Assembly: GCA_025201865.1 (NCBI GenBank)
Contig: MU602859.1
Span: 1-16,102, forward strand
Source: Ramicandelaber brevisporus
Taxonomy: Eukaryota; Kickxellomycota; Ramicandelaberales; Ramicandelaberaceae
Reading direction: 5' to 3'
DNA length: 16,102 nt
The notes beneath the pieces were generated by a model that was not told the DNA's origin, did not search any database, and was given only the letters and a program-made list of their open reading frames with translations. How positions within the stretch are numbered: position 1 is the first letter of the stretch; each line of letters begins with the position of its first letter. Shown here piece after piece: positions 6,714 to 14,167 of this stretch. Made by a program: the position numbers and the translations under genes.

Positions 6714-8894
6714 ATGTACTCAGCTTTACGTCGGTTCTCAACTTCTGCTGCGACGCGTCGTTCAGCCTGGCGCGGTCTTCCTCCACGCTTCACTGCAACC
6801 CCGGAAGTGCTGTCTGCTCTCAAGAATGGTGAGCCAGTTGTAGCGCTCGAATCAACCATTATCAGCCACGGCATGCCATTCCCTGACAATTTGCGTACCG
6901 CTCAAGCTGTTGAGAAGGCCGTTCGTGACGCTGGCAGTATCCCTGCCACTATTGCCATTCTGGACGGAGAAGTGCACGTTGGCTTGTCTGCCGACAACTT
7001 GGCGCGCTTTGCAGAAACACCGCGCAATCAGGTTACAAAGACTTCGCGTCGCGACTTTGCAGCTGTGATGGCAGACCGTAATCGAATGGGTGCAACCACT
7101 GTGGCCTCAACCGTCATGGCTGCGCATCGTGCTGGAATCTCGCTGTTTGCCACTGGCGGTATCGGCGGTGTGCATCGTGGTGGCGAATCGACAATGGATG
7201 TCAGCGCCGACTTGACCGAGCTGGGTCGCTCTCCAGTTGCAGTGGTCTGCGCCGGTGTCAAGTCTATTCTCGACATTGGCCGCACTCTTGAATACCTCGA
7301 GACTCAAGGCGTTACAGTGGCTACATTGGGCGAGACTGACGATTTCCCAGCATTCTTTGTCCCCAAGAGCGGATTCCGCAGTCCGTACCAAATCAAGAGC
7401 GCTGCTGAAGCTGCAGAGATTGTTCGTGCAAACCGTGATTTGAATGCCCAGAGCGGAATGGTGTTTGCTGTCCCCATTCCCGCTGATCAGGCTGCCGATG
7501 CAGCGCTCATTGAGAAGGCCATCCAGCAGGCTATCCGGGAAATGGATGAGCAAGGCGTTGCTGGCCGTGATGCAACTCCGTTCATCTTGGGACGCGTTGC
7601 TCAACTAACAGGCGGAAGCTCGCTGGCTGCCAATATCGCGCTGGTGGTGAACAATGCTCGTGTTGGTGGCGAGATTGCTCGTAAAGTTGCTGAGCTCGAC
7701 CATGCTGCCGCTGCTCTGGCTGCCACCGGCCCCCATCTCGCGCACATTCCACTCGGTCGTCCGATGGTGGTGGGCGGATGTGCCATTGATATAACAGCGT
7801 CAATCACTCAGTCCAAGGGACACTCGCTGCATGGCACAACTCATCCAGGCACAGTTGAGTCTGCTCTTGGTGGAGTTGGCCTGAACATTGCCCGCACCTT
7901 GGCTCGTCTTTCAAGCCCAGACACTGCGCCATCGCTGGTTTCTGCCGTTGGCTCTGATAGCCACGCCAACCAGGTCATTTCTGGCGTCCAACAATCTGGC
8001 ATTCTGACCACAGATGGCACTCTGACTCGTTTGCCAAACGAGCGCACTGCTGTGGTGTCACTGATTCTGGGTGCTGACGGCCAGCTCGTTTCCGGCGTGG
8101 CTGATATGGGCATTTCAGAGCGTATCTCTCCGGCCCATATTGAACGCTCCATCATTCAGGCCAAACCGTCTGTCGTCTGCATCGATTCCAACCTGTCTGT
8201 TGACGCCATTGCTGCTGCTATCCAGGCTGCTCGTCAGGTGAATGCACCGACTGTTGTTGAGCCAACCTCTGTCCCAAAGTCTGCTCGCGTGGTTCGCGCC
8301 GTGGCTCAAACTATGCAAAAGACTAGTGGCAAAGAAACACTGGTTGGTGTCACCACTCCAAATGCAATTGAGTTGGCAGCCATGGCAAAGGAGGTCAAGT
8401 CAAACGCCGCTCTTGGTCTCACTGCTAAGGCTGATGGTCTCCCGATTATCGAAACTCTTGCTACTGCCAAGTCGCTGAATATTGCTGATATTGTCGAGAA
8501 TGCTGCTGTTTGCGCCAGTATGGTTCAAGTTCAAGTTATTACGCTTGGTGAACATGGCGTTGTTGTCGTTGATTCATCATCATCATTGTCATCATCATCC
8601 AACTCTGCAGGCAGCCACAAGATTGTTTACAAGCTTGCTGACGGCACTGAGTTTGCGCGCTCCATTTCCTTCAAGCATTTCCCAGCATTGTCTCTTCCAC
8701 AGCTGGTCAGCTCCACTGGCGCTGGCGATGCCTTTGCCGCAACTCTTGTTGCCCAAATCTCCAAGCACGGCGGTATCGCAAACACAATGCGCCACATTGA
8801 CGAGGTGATCAACAAATGCCAACGCGTTGCCATCACCGCCCTCGGCACTAAAGAGACTGTTGCCTCTTCCCTTGGCCCTCATCACATCAATTAA
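6714..8894 (+). CDS. Bifunctional pseudouridine-5'-phosphate glycosidase / PfkB-family (pseudouridine) kinase, mitochondrial
   Basis: A 726-residue fusion of the two enzymes of pseudouridine breakdown. The C-terminal kinase should phosphorylate pseudouridine, and the N-terminal PsuG-type domain splits pseudouridine 5'-phosphate to uracil and ribose 5-phosphate. PsuG domain, about 27-329: ALESTIISHG (Glu46), TKTSRRDF (Lys109), SADL (Asp166), CAGVKSILDIGRT (Lys183, matching the Schiff-base lysine) and SSLAANIAL (Asn307). All expected active-site residues are present. PfkB domain, about 348-715: GGCAID, the sugar-binding SALGGVGLNIA, and STGAGDAF (667-674) with catalytic Asp672. A serine run (621-629) is coded by TCA repeats. 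The start at 6714 gives MYSALRRFSTSAATRRSAW, which is Arg/Ser-rich with no acidic residue, a good mitochondrial presequence. An in-frame ATG at 6552 would add 54 hydrophobic residues. Kinase specificity is inferred from the fusion. Confidence 0.92.
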   Translation: MYSALRRFSTSAATRRSAWRGLPPRFTATPEVLSALKNGEPVVALESTIISHGMPFPDNLRTAQAVEKAVRDAGSIPATIAILDGEVHVGLSADNLARFAETPRNQVTKTSRRDFAAVMADRNRMGATTVASTVMAAHRAGISLFATGGIGGVHRGGESTMDVSADLTELGRSPVAVVCAGVKSILDIGRTLEYLETQGVTVATLGETDDFPAFFVPKSGFRSPYQIKSAAEAAEIVRANRDLNAQSGMVFAVPIPADQAADAALIEKAIQQAIREMDEQGVAGRDATPFILGRVAQLTGGSSLAANIALVVNNARVGGEIARKVAELDHAAAALAATGPHLAHIPLGRPMVVGGCAIDITASITQSKGHSLHGTTHPGTVESALGGVGLNIARTLARLSSPDTAPSLVSAVGSDSHANQVISGVQQSGILTTDGTLTRLPNERTAVVSLILGADGQLVSGVADMGISERISPAHIERSIIQAKPSVVCIDSNLSVDAIAAAIQAARQVNAPTVVEPTSVPKSARVVRAVAQTMQKTSGKETLVGVTTPNAIELAAMAKEVKSNAALGLTAKADGLPIIETLATAKSLNIADIVENAAVCASMVQVQVITLGEHGVVVVDSSSSLSSSSNSAGSHKIVYKLADGTEFARSISFKHFPALSLPQLVSSTGAGDAFAATLVAQISKHGGIANTMRHIDEVINKCQRVAITALGTKETVASSLGPHHIN

Positions 8895-8926
8895 TACTTT
8901 AGACTTGTTGTTTTTTCTTTAAAAAA

Positions 8927-8932
8927 AATAAA
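8927..8932 (+). terminator. AATAAA polyadenylation signal of the pseudouridine enzyme gene
   Basis: An AATAAA hexamer lies 33 bases after the TAA stop, just before the convergent uL4m stop (51 bp between stop codons). The two transcripts probably overlap at their 3' ends. Confidence 0.55.
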
Positions 8933-8945
8933 ATTGTGTATAGAA

Positions 8946-9857
8946 TTAAAGTGGTTCAAGACGCTTCTGCAAGAATTCTGCAGCTTCGCGATCCATTATC
9001 AACAACTTGTGAGACATGATTTGGTACACTTCAGCATCCGTTGCTTGCATCAGTTTGATCGTGTTGATGTTGCGCGCAGCCAATTCCAAATGGTTATCCG
9101 GACGCAATGTCATGAACACCATCGTCTCGTGCTTTGGATGACGCTTAATAATGTTGACCATCAATTTTGTCTTTGGCGTCTCCACCTGCTCCATCTTGCC
9201 GCCCTGCTGGATCTTCTCAACCAGCTCTGTAAATCCTTCAAACTTGTCGACAATGATGAGCTGATCTTGGGCATATTTGGCACTCAATGCAACCCGCAAT
9301 CCCATGTCCCAGACCTTGCGCTGGATCTTTGTGGCATGGCTGCGTACGACTGGGCCATGGGCCACGCCACCACCGCGGAAATGAGGAGCACGCAATGAAC
9401 CGACACGAGCCTTACCGCGGCCCTTTTGCTGGAAGGCTTTGCCGGTGCGACCGGAGACTTGGCTGCGGTTTTTGACGGCGTGAGTGCCCTGGCGAGCAGC
9501 GTTGCGCTCGTAAACGACTACGCGGTGCAGCACGTCGGTACGCAGTGGAGCGGCAAACACGCGGCGGCTCAGGGGAATGACGCTGAGCGGCTCGAATGTC
9601 TCGAAATTGCGCAGCCACGCGTCGACGGTGGATGGGAGGGCCTTGTCTGTTGGCTGCTTGCCGTATAGCATCGGTGTTGGAGGCAGTTTGGGCATGAATG
9701 AAATGTCGGCAATGCTGGGTGGCTGTGGCGCTGGCGTTGGCTTGTACTGGACGAGAGAGCTGTTGGTGCGCATGTATCTGGCAACTGCCACGATTGATCG
9801 TGTCGTCCTCAAGGCAGTGGCAGCGGCAGCTGTGCCTGGTACAAGTGTTCTCAACAT
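8946..9857 (-). CDS. MRPL4: Mitochondrial large-subunit ribosomal protein uL4m
   Basis: A 303-residue nuclear-encoded mitoribosomal protein. uL4 binds 23S-type rRNA and lines the peptide exit tunnel. The family hallmark is clear: VSGRTGKAFQQKGRGKAR (134-151) followed by GSLRAPHFRGGGVAHGP (153-169), the RNA-binding loop, then a globular domain with GLRVALSAKYAQDQLIIVD (186-204). The N-terminus MLRTLVPGTAAAATALRTTRS is rich in Arg, Ala and Thr with no acid, a typical matrix-targeting peptide; this is why 9857 was chosen. The frame continues upstream to 10109 only from a GTG codon and runs over the promoter and the neighbouring gene. It is divergent from the uL10m gene across 163 bp and convergent with the pseudouridine enzyme gene. 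It could be named after yeast YML6; the family call is firm. Confidence 0.94.
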   Translation of the reverse strand: MLRTLVPGTAAAATALRTTRSIVAVARYMRTNSSLVQYKPTPAPQPPSIADISFMPKLPPTPMLYGKQPTDKALPSTVDAWLRNFETFEPLSVIPLSRRVFAAPLRTDVLHRVVVYERNAARQGTHAVKNRSQVSGRTGKAFQQKGRGKARVGSLRAPHFRGGGVAHGPVVRSHATKIQRKVWDMGLRVALSAKYAQDQLIIVDKFEGFTELVEKIQQGGKMEQVETPKTKLMVNIIKRHPKHETMVFMTLRPDNHLELAARNINTIKLMQATDAEVYQIMSHKLLIMDREAAEFLQKRLEPL

Positions 9858-10020
9858 TGTCGTTGCTGCCTGTATGTATGTGTGTGTTTTTCTTTCTTTC
9901 TTTTTTTCTTGATGCAGATCAGGATTTTGGTCCAAAAGTTCTTGATCTCGCTGTATGTGAGCTTGCTTGATTTCGAGCCACAAAACCAACCACCATAAAA
10001 AAAAGAAAGAAAGAAAGGAA
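9858..10020. promoter_or_regulatory. Bidirectional promoter of uL4m and uL10m with mirrored GAAA tracts and a central palindrome
   Basis: These 163 bp separate two divergent mitoribosomal genes. On the uL10m side, 9997-10020 is purine-only with GAAA repeats ending at the ATG. On the uL4m side, 9887-9910 is the pyrimidine complement, so the uL4m leader also carries AAAGAAAG repeats. Between them, TTTTGGTCCAAAA (9925-9937) is a perfect 6+1+6 inverted repeat close to the midpoint. TTCTTGAT occurs at 9906-9913 and again at 9941-9948. A symmetrical control element is inferred. Confidence 0.6.
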
Positions 10021-10875
10021 ATGCTCAGATCTGCAACCGTGAAGACGCTGGCAGTTGCCGCCACTGGCATCAGATATGCCTCCACCAAAGCTGCCACTGC
10101 TGCTGCCACAACAGCTGCTGCGACTACAACTTCTGCTACTACGACAGCTGCTACACAAACTGCTTCGGATCCATTGAGTCAATACAATGCTTCCAGACTC
10201 CAACGGAACGAACAGCGCATGATTAAGCCATACAACGCCACGACCAAGTACTGGGCACGTGTCTACGAGCGCGCAGTTGCCAATACTCCTTGCATGCTCG
10301 TGCTGCAAAACACTGGCATCAGCTCTCAGGATTTGAGCAAAGCACGCATCGATCTCCAGCAGGCTGTCGACCGCTCCATTGCTCAATCTCTCGCAGCTGC
10401 TGGCGGTGCCAAAGTTAAGACGACGTATCGTGTCAAGATTATGATGGTGAAGAATGCATTGTTTGCCAGCGTTCTTAAAGGAACACTATACCAGAATGTA
10501 TCCGTGCTGATGGCCGGTACTTCCTGCGTGGCATTTGTCGAAGAAGTTGCAAAGGACGACGTTCCAGCCGATGTCACGGAGTCTGTTCGTGATCACGTCA
10601 ACGATGCCGCAGTGGTTTCTGGGCTGTTGAATGGATTGGTTAAGCACCGCCGTTTGATTTGCGTTGGCGGATTTGCCGAGAATGCACTGCTGACCGAGTC
10701 AATGCTGAAGGAGGTGGCGAAGATGCCGTCTCTATTGCAGCTGCGCGCCAATCTGGCTGGCGCATTGGCAGGTCCGGCTCATGCTTTGCACTCGGTCCTT
10801 GGACGCGTGCCAAGATCATTGGTGGATGTTTTGGCACAAAAGAGCAAGCAGGATGGCGAAGCTGCTTCTGCATGA
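10021..10875 (+). CDS. MRPL10: Mitochondrial large-subunit ribosomal protein uL10m
   Basis: A 284-residue protein. uL10 anchors the stalk that carries bL12 copies and recruits translation factors. The N-terminus MLRSATVKTLAVAATGIRYAS is a good mitochondrial presequence, followed by an Ala/Thr low-complexity stretch (24-48). The body matches the L10 fold: YNATTKYWARVYERA (71-85), VKTTYRVKIMMVKNALFASVL (132-152, the helix/strand with the conserved K-N-A/T-L region), ICVGGFAENALLTES (213-227) and the C-terminal MPSLLQLRANLAGALAGPAH (235-254), then HSVLGRVPRSLVDVLAQK, as in bacterial and mitochondrial L10. The ATG at 10021 is the first ATG; the frame is open upstream only from a TTG at 9967. It is head-to-head with uL4m. 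Yeast MRPL11 would be the counterpart. The stop codon lies inside a short tandem repeat. Confidence 0.88.
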   Translation: MLRSATVKTLAVAATGIRYASTKAATAAATTAAATTTSATTTAATQTASDPLSQYNASRLQRNEQRMIKPYNATTKYWARVYERAVANTPCMLVLQNTGISSQDLSKARIDLQQAVDRSIAQSLAAAGGAKVKTTYRVKIMMVKNALFASVLKGTLYQNVSVLMAGTSCVAFVEEVAKDDVPADVTESVRDHVNDAAVVSGLLNGLVKHRRLICVGGFAENALLTESMLKEVAKMPSLLQLRANLAGALAGPAHALHSVLGRVPRSLVDVLAQKSKQDGEAASA

Positions 10876-10892
10876 TTGCATGATTGCATGAT
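10869..10892 (+). repeat. 8-bp tandem repeat x3 over the uL10m stop codon
   Basis: Three copies of TGCATGAT cover the end of the reading frame. The TGA stop (10873-10875) sits in the first copy, so loss or gain of later copies would leave the protein unchanged. Confidence 0.85.
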
Positions 10893-10960
10893 ACAAGTAA
10901 ATACAATGATTTGAGCTGTCTTTAATTTTTTTTAACATTGCCAAGGCGACATTGTCCCTT

Positions 10961-10968
10961 TCTATCTA

Positions 10969-11010
<42 letters not shown>
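10961..11010 (+). repeat. Composite (TCTA)/(TC)n microsatellite upstream of the first F-box gene
   Basis: About 50 bases of TCTATC/TCTC repeats are followed by AG and further T/C-rich DNA up to the ATG at 11047. It may be the pyrimidine-rich core promoter or leader of the F-box gene. A role as a polypyrimidine tract of an upstream intron is possible but unsupported. Confidence 0.85.
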
Positions 11011-11046
11011 AGTATTTTTCTTTCTTTCTTTTGCTCCCTCATCTGT

Positions 11047-12417
11047 ATGTTTGTTCCTGCAGACGTGCTGCTCGAGATTGCTGCACATGTTGAGCACAGC
11101 GACTGGGTCAACTTATCACTGGTCTGCTTTGCGTGGGCAGACGCGCTTGTTCCGAAAGTGCGAACGCGTCTCGTCTACCTCGTTCGACACTCGAAGCACA
11201 GTCAGTCGCTTGAACAGCACTTGGCCAAACATGGCCATCTCATCCGAGAATTGTACATTGGCGATTCAAGGAAGATGTCTGTCAAAGAGCACACTGTCCG
11301 TGACTACATTGCACTGCGAACTTGGCTGAAGAGCAATTGCCATCAGATTACGCGACTACGAGTGGTTTCCAGCCGAAGCGCCGGCGGTGGCGGTGATGGT
11401 GGTGATGAGCCATACAATATCGCTGCGCTGCTTGGCTACATTGGCGCCATTCCATTCCAGAGCAACAATCACCGTCAGGTGGTCATGTCCAGATGCCCGG
11501 ACAAGCTCGCCGACGTGCTCTTGTCATCCGACGATGAAGCCATTACTGGTTGGAAGTATTCATTCCTTGGACTAGCAAACTTACATGGTAAAAATTGCAG
11601 CAGTAGTGATGATATTCAGATACGCTGGTGGTTAGCCAGCGACTGGGTTGAGCGCCTGTCAATCAGTAACACGCATGTGCCATTGTACGAGGCACGTACG
11701 TGGAACAAGCTGCGCATCCTGCAACAGCTAGAGCCAGCTGGCATTTTACTGGCTGGCAATTCCCATAGCATCCCCTTCCACATACTACCGCAACTACAAT
11801 GCGTAACTCCAATGCGGTATGGTGACCCTAAGCCGACGGGGCTTGACAAGCTACCGTCAAAGTGTAGCGGATCATTGCGTGACATTTGCATTCGCAATCG
11901 CAGTGTCTTTGATGCTGCCAGACATTTTGCTGGGATGCGGCCAGACGTGTCCGTGTTTGAAGAAATTATGCAGTTTCCAAGCATGAACACTCAACTTTTG
12001 GAGAGCGAAGAGGCTTACCTGCTGTTGGATGTTCGATCGATGACTATTGATGGACATATTTTGCCTTTGTGTTTCCGTCGATTCTATGATATCATTGCCG
12101 TTGAAGTGCCAATGGTATCACTGGAATATCTTCAACTTATCGGGATTGATAGAAAATCGGATAGCGTGGTGAATGATGGAGTCATGAGGTTTATGAATTC
12201 GATACGACTGTTGGCAATTCCAGATCGGTTTCCAAACTTGAAGTATCTATTGATTGAGTATTTGCCCCAGCTCACGGATTATATACTCAATGGCATTCTG
12301 TTTGTGCCCGGGACACGTCGATTGAGACTGCGCAAGCTGCGAAACATTACTGTAAACAATTGCGGCACCACTGTTCGCTCCGTGCCACTGATAAATGAGG
12401 TAAATAAACGACTTTAA
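11047..12417 (+). CDS. F-box-like/leucine-rich-repeat-type protein 1 of a tandem trio
   Basis: A 456-residue ORF. VPADVLLEIAAHVEHSDWVNLSLVCFAWADAL (3-34) fits an F-box: conserved (L/V)P start, an LLEI helix and the LSLVC-AW core. F-box proteins bind Skp1 in SCF ubiquitin ligases and recruit substrates through the rest of the chain, here leucine-rich segments (for example LRILQQLE, LEYLQLIG, LKYLLIEYLPQL) suggesting irregular LRRs. After the F-box comes KHGHLIRELYIGD (61-73), shared in pattern with the next two genes. There is a Gly run at 113-119. The ATG has a weak context (T at -3), but aligning VPADVLLEI with the LP start in the paralogues supports it. The last six codons after residue 451 (VNKRL, stop) would be removed if the GT at 12400 is a splice donor. 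Substrate is unknown. Confidence 0.72.
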   Translation: MFVPADVLLEIAAHVEHSDWVNLSLVCFAWADALVPKVRTRLVYLVRHSKHSQSLEQHLAKHGHLIRELYIGDSRKMSVKEHTVRDYIALRTWLKSNCHQITRLRVVSSRSAGGGGDGGDEPYNIAALLGYIGAIPFQSNNHRQVVMSRCPDKLADVLLSSDDEAITGWKYSFLGLANLHGKNCSSSDDIQIRWWLASDWVERLSISNTHVPLYEARTWNKLRILQQLEPAGILLAGNSHSIPFHILPQLQCVTPMRYGDPKPTGLDKLPSKCSGSLRDICIRNRSVFDAARHFAGMRPDVSVFEEIMQFPSMNTQLLESEEAYLLLDVRSMTIDGHILPLCFRRFYDIIAVEVPMVSLEYLQLIGIDRKSDSVVNDGVMRFMNSIRLLAIPDRFPNLKYLLIEYLPQLTDYILNGILFVPGTRRLRLRKLRNITVNNCGTTVRSVPLINEVNKRL

Positions 12418-12466
12418 TCATTCCGAGTGAAACCTGTTTCATTTTTGTATAATCTCCACCATGCAG
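12400..12466 (+). other. Candidate 67-nt phase-0 intron joining the first two F-box ORFs
   Basis: The donor reads GAG|GTAAAT at 12400 and the acceptor ATGCAG|TC ends at 12466. The donor lies exactly on a codon boundary of the upstream ORF (codon 452), and the base after the acceptor, 12467, is a codon boundary of the downstream ORF (its codon 3). Splicing would remove the upstream stop and the downstream ATG, joining ...VPLINE to SRTKRAR... in one frame of about 1,017 residues. Against it: no good branch-point consensus (only CTTTAAT near 12412), the downstream ATG has a good context (ACCATGC), and no other gene here shows an intron. Confidence 0.35.
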
Positions 12467-14167
12467 TCACGAACCAAGCGAGCTCGTCTAGATCCTGCCG
12501 TTGTCGCTCCTGTCTGCCAGCTGCTCCGACTGCCGCGCGAGCTGCTCGAGATGGTGGCTGCGTACTTTTCGCGACGAGAAACTGTTCCTGTTCTAACTGT
12601 GAACTCGACACTCCACGAGATCTTTGCTGAACGCATCTGGCGTCGTCTCGACACTTACAAACGAAGCATTCCACTGGAACCACTGCTGAAATATGGACAT
12701 TTGGTGCGTCGCATGAGAGTTACAAAGTTAATCCCGCAGTCTATTGATCTGGCTGCAACATTCCCAAACATCACTCATCTCTGGCTTTCATTCTTTGAGC
12801 TCGCAGACGCTGTCAAATCATCTCAAGGGAAGTGCTTTGAGCGGATCTGTTTCCTAGGGATCAAGTCATTCAATTACAAATTTGACAAGACTAAACCCTC
12901 AAGAACTGTGAATTCTGTTCTCAATTGGATTGACAGCCGATTTGAGGCTGAGGTTGGATTGGAAAAAGTAGAATGGGAGCTGAGCACACCTAATGACATG
13001 AAGTGGCTCACAAGACTGTTACCATGGTTTCGTCCTCACTGTGCAAAGGATAGGATCTACTTTGTATTAAGTGGCGATGGAGTTAATCTCAACGAAATTA
13101 CAGACGTTGATACTAGAGCACTAGTTTCTAAATATCTGATTAAATGGTATGCATACTCGACGGACAAATGCACTACAGCTGCATTAAGCGCTAATCTGGA
13201 CACCATCCCGCCAGCTGAGCGCCAACATTTTACATTTCCAGCGCTGAAGCAGTTGAAGATTGGTGCATGCTGTGATGCTGGTGATGAAGTATATTCGCAG
13301 TTCAACTTTGGAAAACTGTTTCCGTGTGTTCGAGACCTGATATTGGATACTAACCGCTGGAGTTGTGATAATGACACGATAGAAGACTTTGGCTTCAACC
13401 TTTATAATCACCCATGGCCGTCAGTACGGAAACTCGAGATTAGTGGCGATTTGATCTATGAGGACTCGATATCAGACCTGGCTGTCTTAACAAATGTCGA
13501 GGAGCTTTCTATGTATCGAAATGCCTCTGATGGTGAATATGATGACTGGGCCACGTTTAATTTGTGTGATATTGGCCGTGCATTGCCCAAATTGGTACGA
13601 CTAAAGGTTGAAGCCTTTGACATGGAATCGGATCCCCAGAACAAGCAACAGCAGCAGAAGTTGTTCCGCCAACTCCGGTATATTCATTTTAAACGTCTCA
13701 CTATGAAAGCTTCGGCTATTGATACACTTGTTCATGCTCCAGCTTTGGTTGATTTATGTTTGGAACGCGTGGACTTTGAAAATGAAGCCGGGGACTCGTA
13801 TGGTGGTACTTCTGATTCCGATTCTGAGTTTGATTCTGACTCTAATTATGCTTATAACGACGATGATGATGATTATGGAATTAAGACTAAAAAACGATTT
13901 CCTTATGATCCCGATGGTCCAGGCTATGAACGAGATGAATCGGCTATTAAGCTAGGCTTTTTGGATGGTGCTGTAAATGCTGCAGTTCGATTCATTGACA
14001 TACATGTTCCCAAAGATCCTTCGCCAAAAAATCATAAAGATATTATCAAGGCGATACTCAGGTGTTTTGTTAATATGAGAGTCTGTACCATTCACACCGA
14101 AGACAGAAAGTCTTTCCAAGGAATCCCCAAAGAGTTTCCTGTTGCTAAGATCAAGTATATTAAATGA
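12461..14167 (+). CDS. F-box-like/leucine-rich-repeat-type protein 2 of a tandem trio
   Basis: A 568-residue ORF, or the second half of a spliced fusion with the preceding gene. A basic TKRAR patch (5-9) precedes a clear F-box-like domain, LRLPRELLEMVAAYF followed by VPVLTVNSTLHEIFAERIWRRL (22-63). The family-specific LLKYGHLVRRMRV (75-87) follows. Leucine-rich segments recur every 25-60 residues (for example ITHLWLSFFEL 104-114, LKQLKIGAC 262-270, VRKLEISGDL 322-331, LVRLKVEAF 378-386, LVDLCLERVDF 429-439). An acidic Asp/Ser/Tyr insert (about 441-474), partly coded by GAT repeats, interrupts the C-terminal part and is followed by a basic TKKR patch. It starts 43 bp after the preceding stop with a good ATG context. 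A predicted SCF substrate adaptor; the substrate is unknown. Confidence 0.75.
   Translation: MQSRTKRARLDPAVVAPVCQLLRLPRELLEMVAAYFSRRETVPVLTVNSTLHEIFAERIWRRLDTYKRSIPLEPLLKYGHLVRRMRVTKLIPQSIDLAATFPNITHLWLSFFELADAVKSSQGKCFERICFLGIKSFNYKFDKTKPSRTVNSVLNWIDSRFEAEVGLEKVEWELSTPNDMKWLTRLLPWFRPHCAKDRIYFVLSGDGVNLNEITDVDTRALVSKYLIKWYAYSTDKCTTAALSANLDTIPPAERQHFTFPALKQLKIGACCDAGDEVYSQFNFGKLFPCVRDLILDTNRWSCDNDTIEDFGFNLYNHPWPSVRKLEISGDLIYEDSISDLAVLTNVEELSMYRNASDGEYDDWATFNLCDIGRALPKLVRLKVEAFDMESDPQNKQQQQKLFRQLRYIHFKRLTMKASAIDTLVHAPALVDLCLERVDFENEAGDSYGGTSDSDSEFDSDSNYAYNDDDDDYGIKTKKRFPYDPDGPGYERDESAIKLGFLDGAVNAAVRFIDIHVPKDPSPKNHKDIIKAILRCFVNMRVCTIHTEDRKSFQGIPKEFPVAKIKYIK

Noticed and set aside
9967-10020. 18-residue upstream extension of uL10m
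   Set aside because: It starts at TTG and consists of the purine tract; ATG 10021 gives a good presequence.
9858-10109. 84-residue upstream extension of uL4m
   Set aside because: It starts at GTG, runs through the promoter and into the antisense of uL10m, while the ATG at 9857 begins a proper mitochondrial presequence.
10961-11062. 3' splice site before F-box gene 1 (CTCAG at 11012 or CTGCAG at 11062)
   Set aside because: MFVPADVLLEI aligns with the LP..LLE.. starts of the paralogous F-boxes, so the ATG at 11047 and the following bases are most likely coding. No upstream exon is recognisable.
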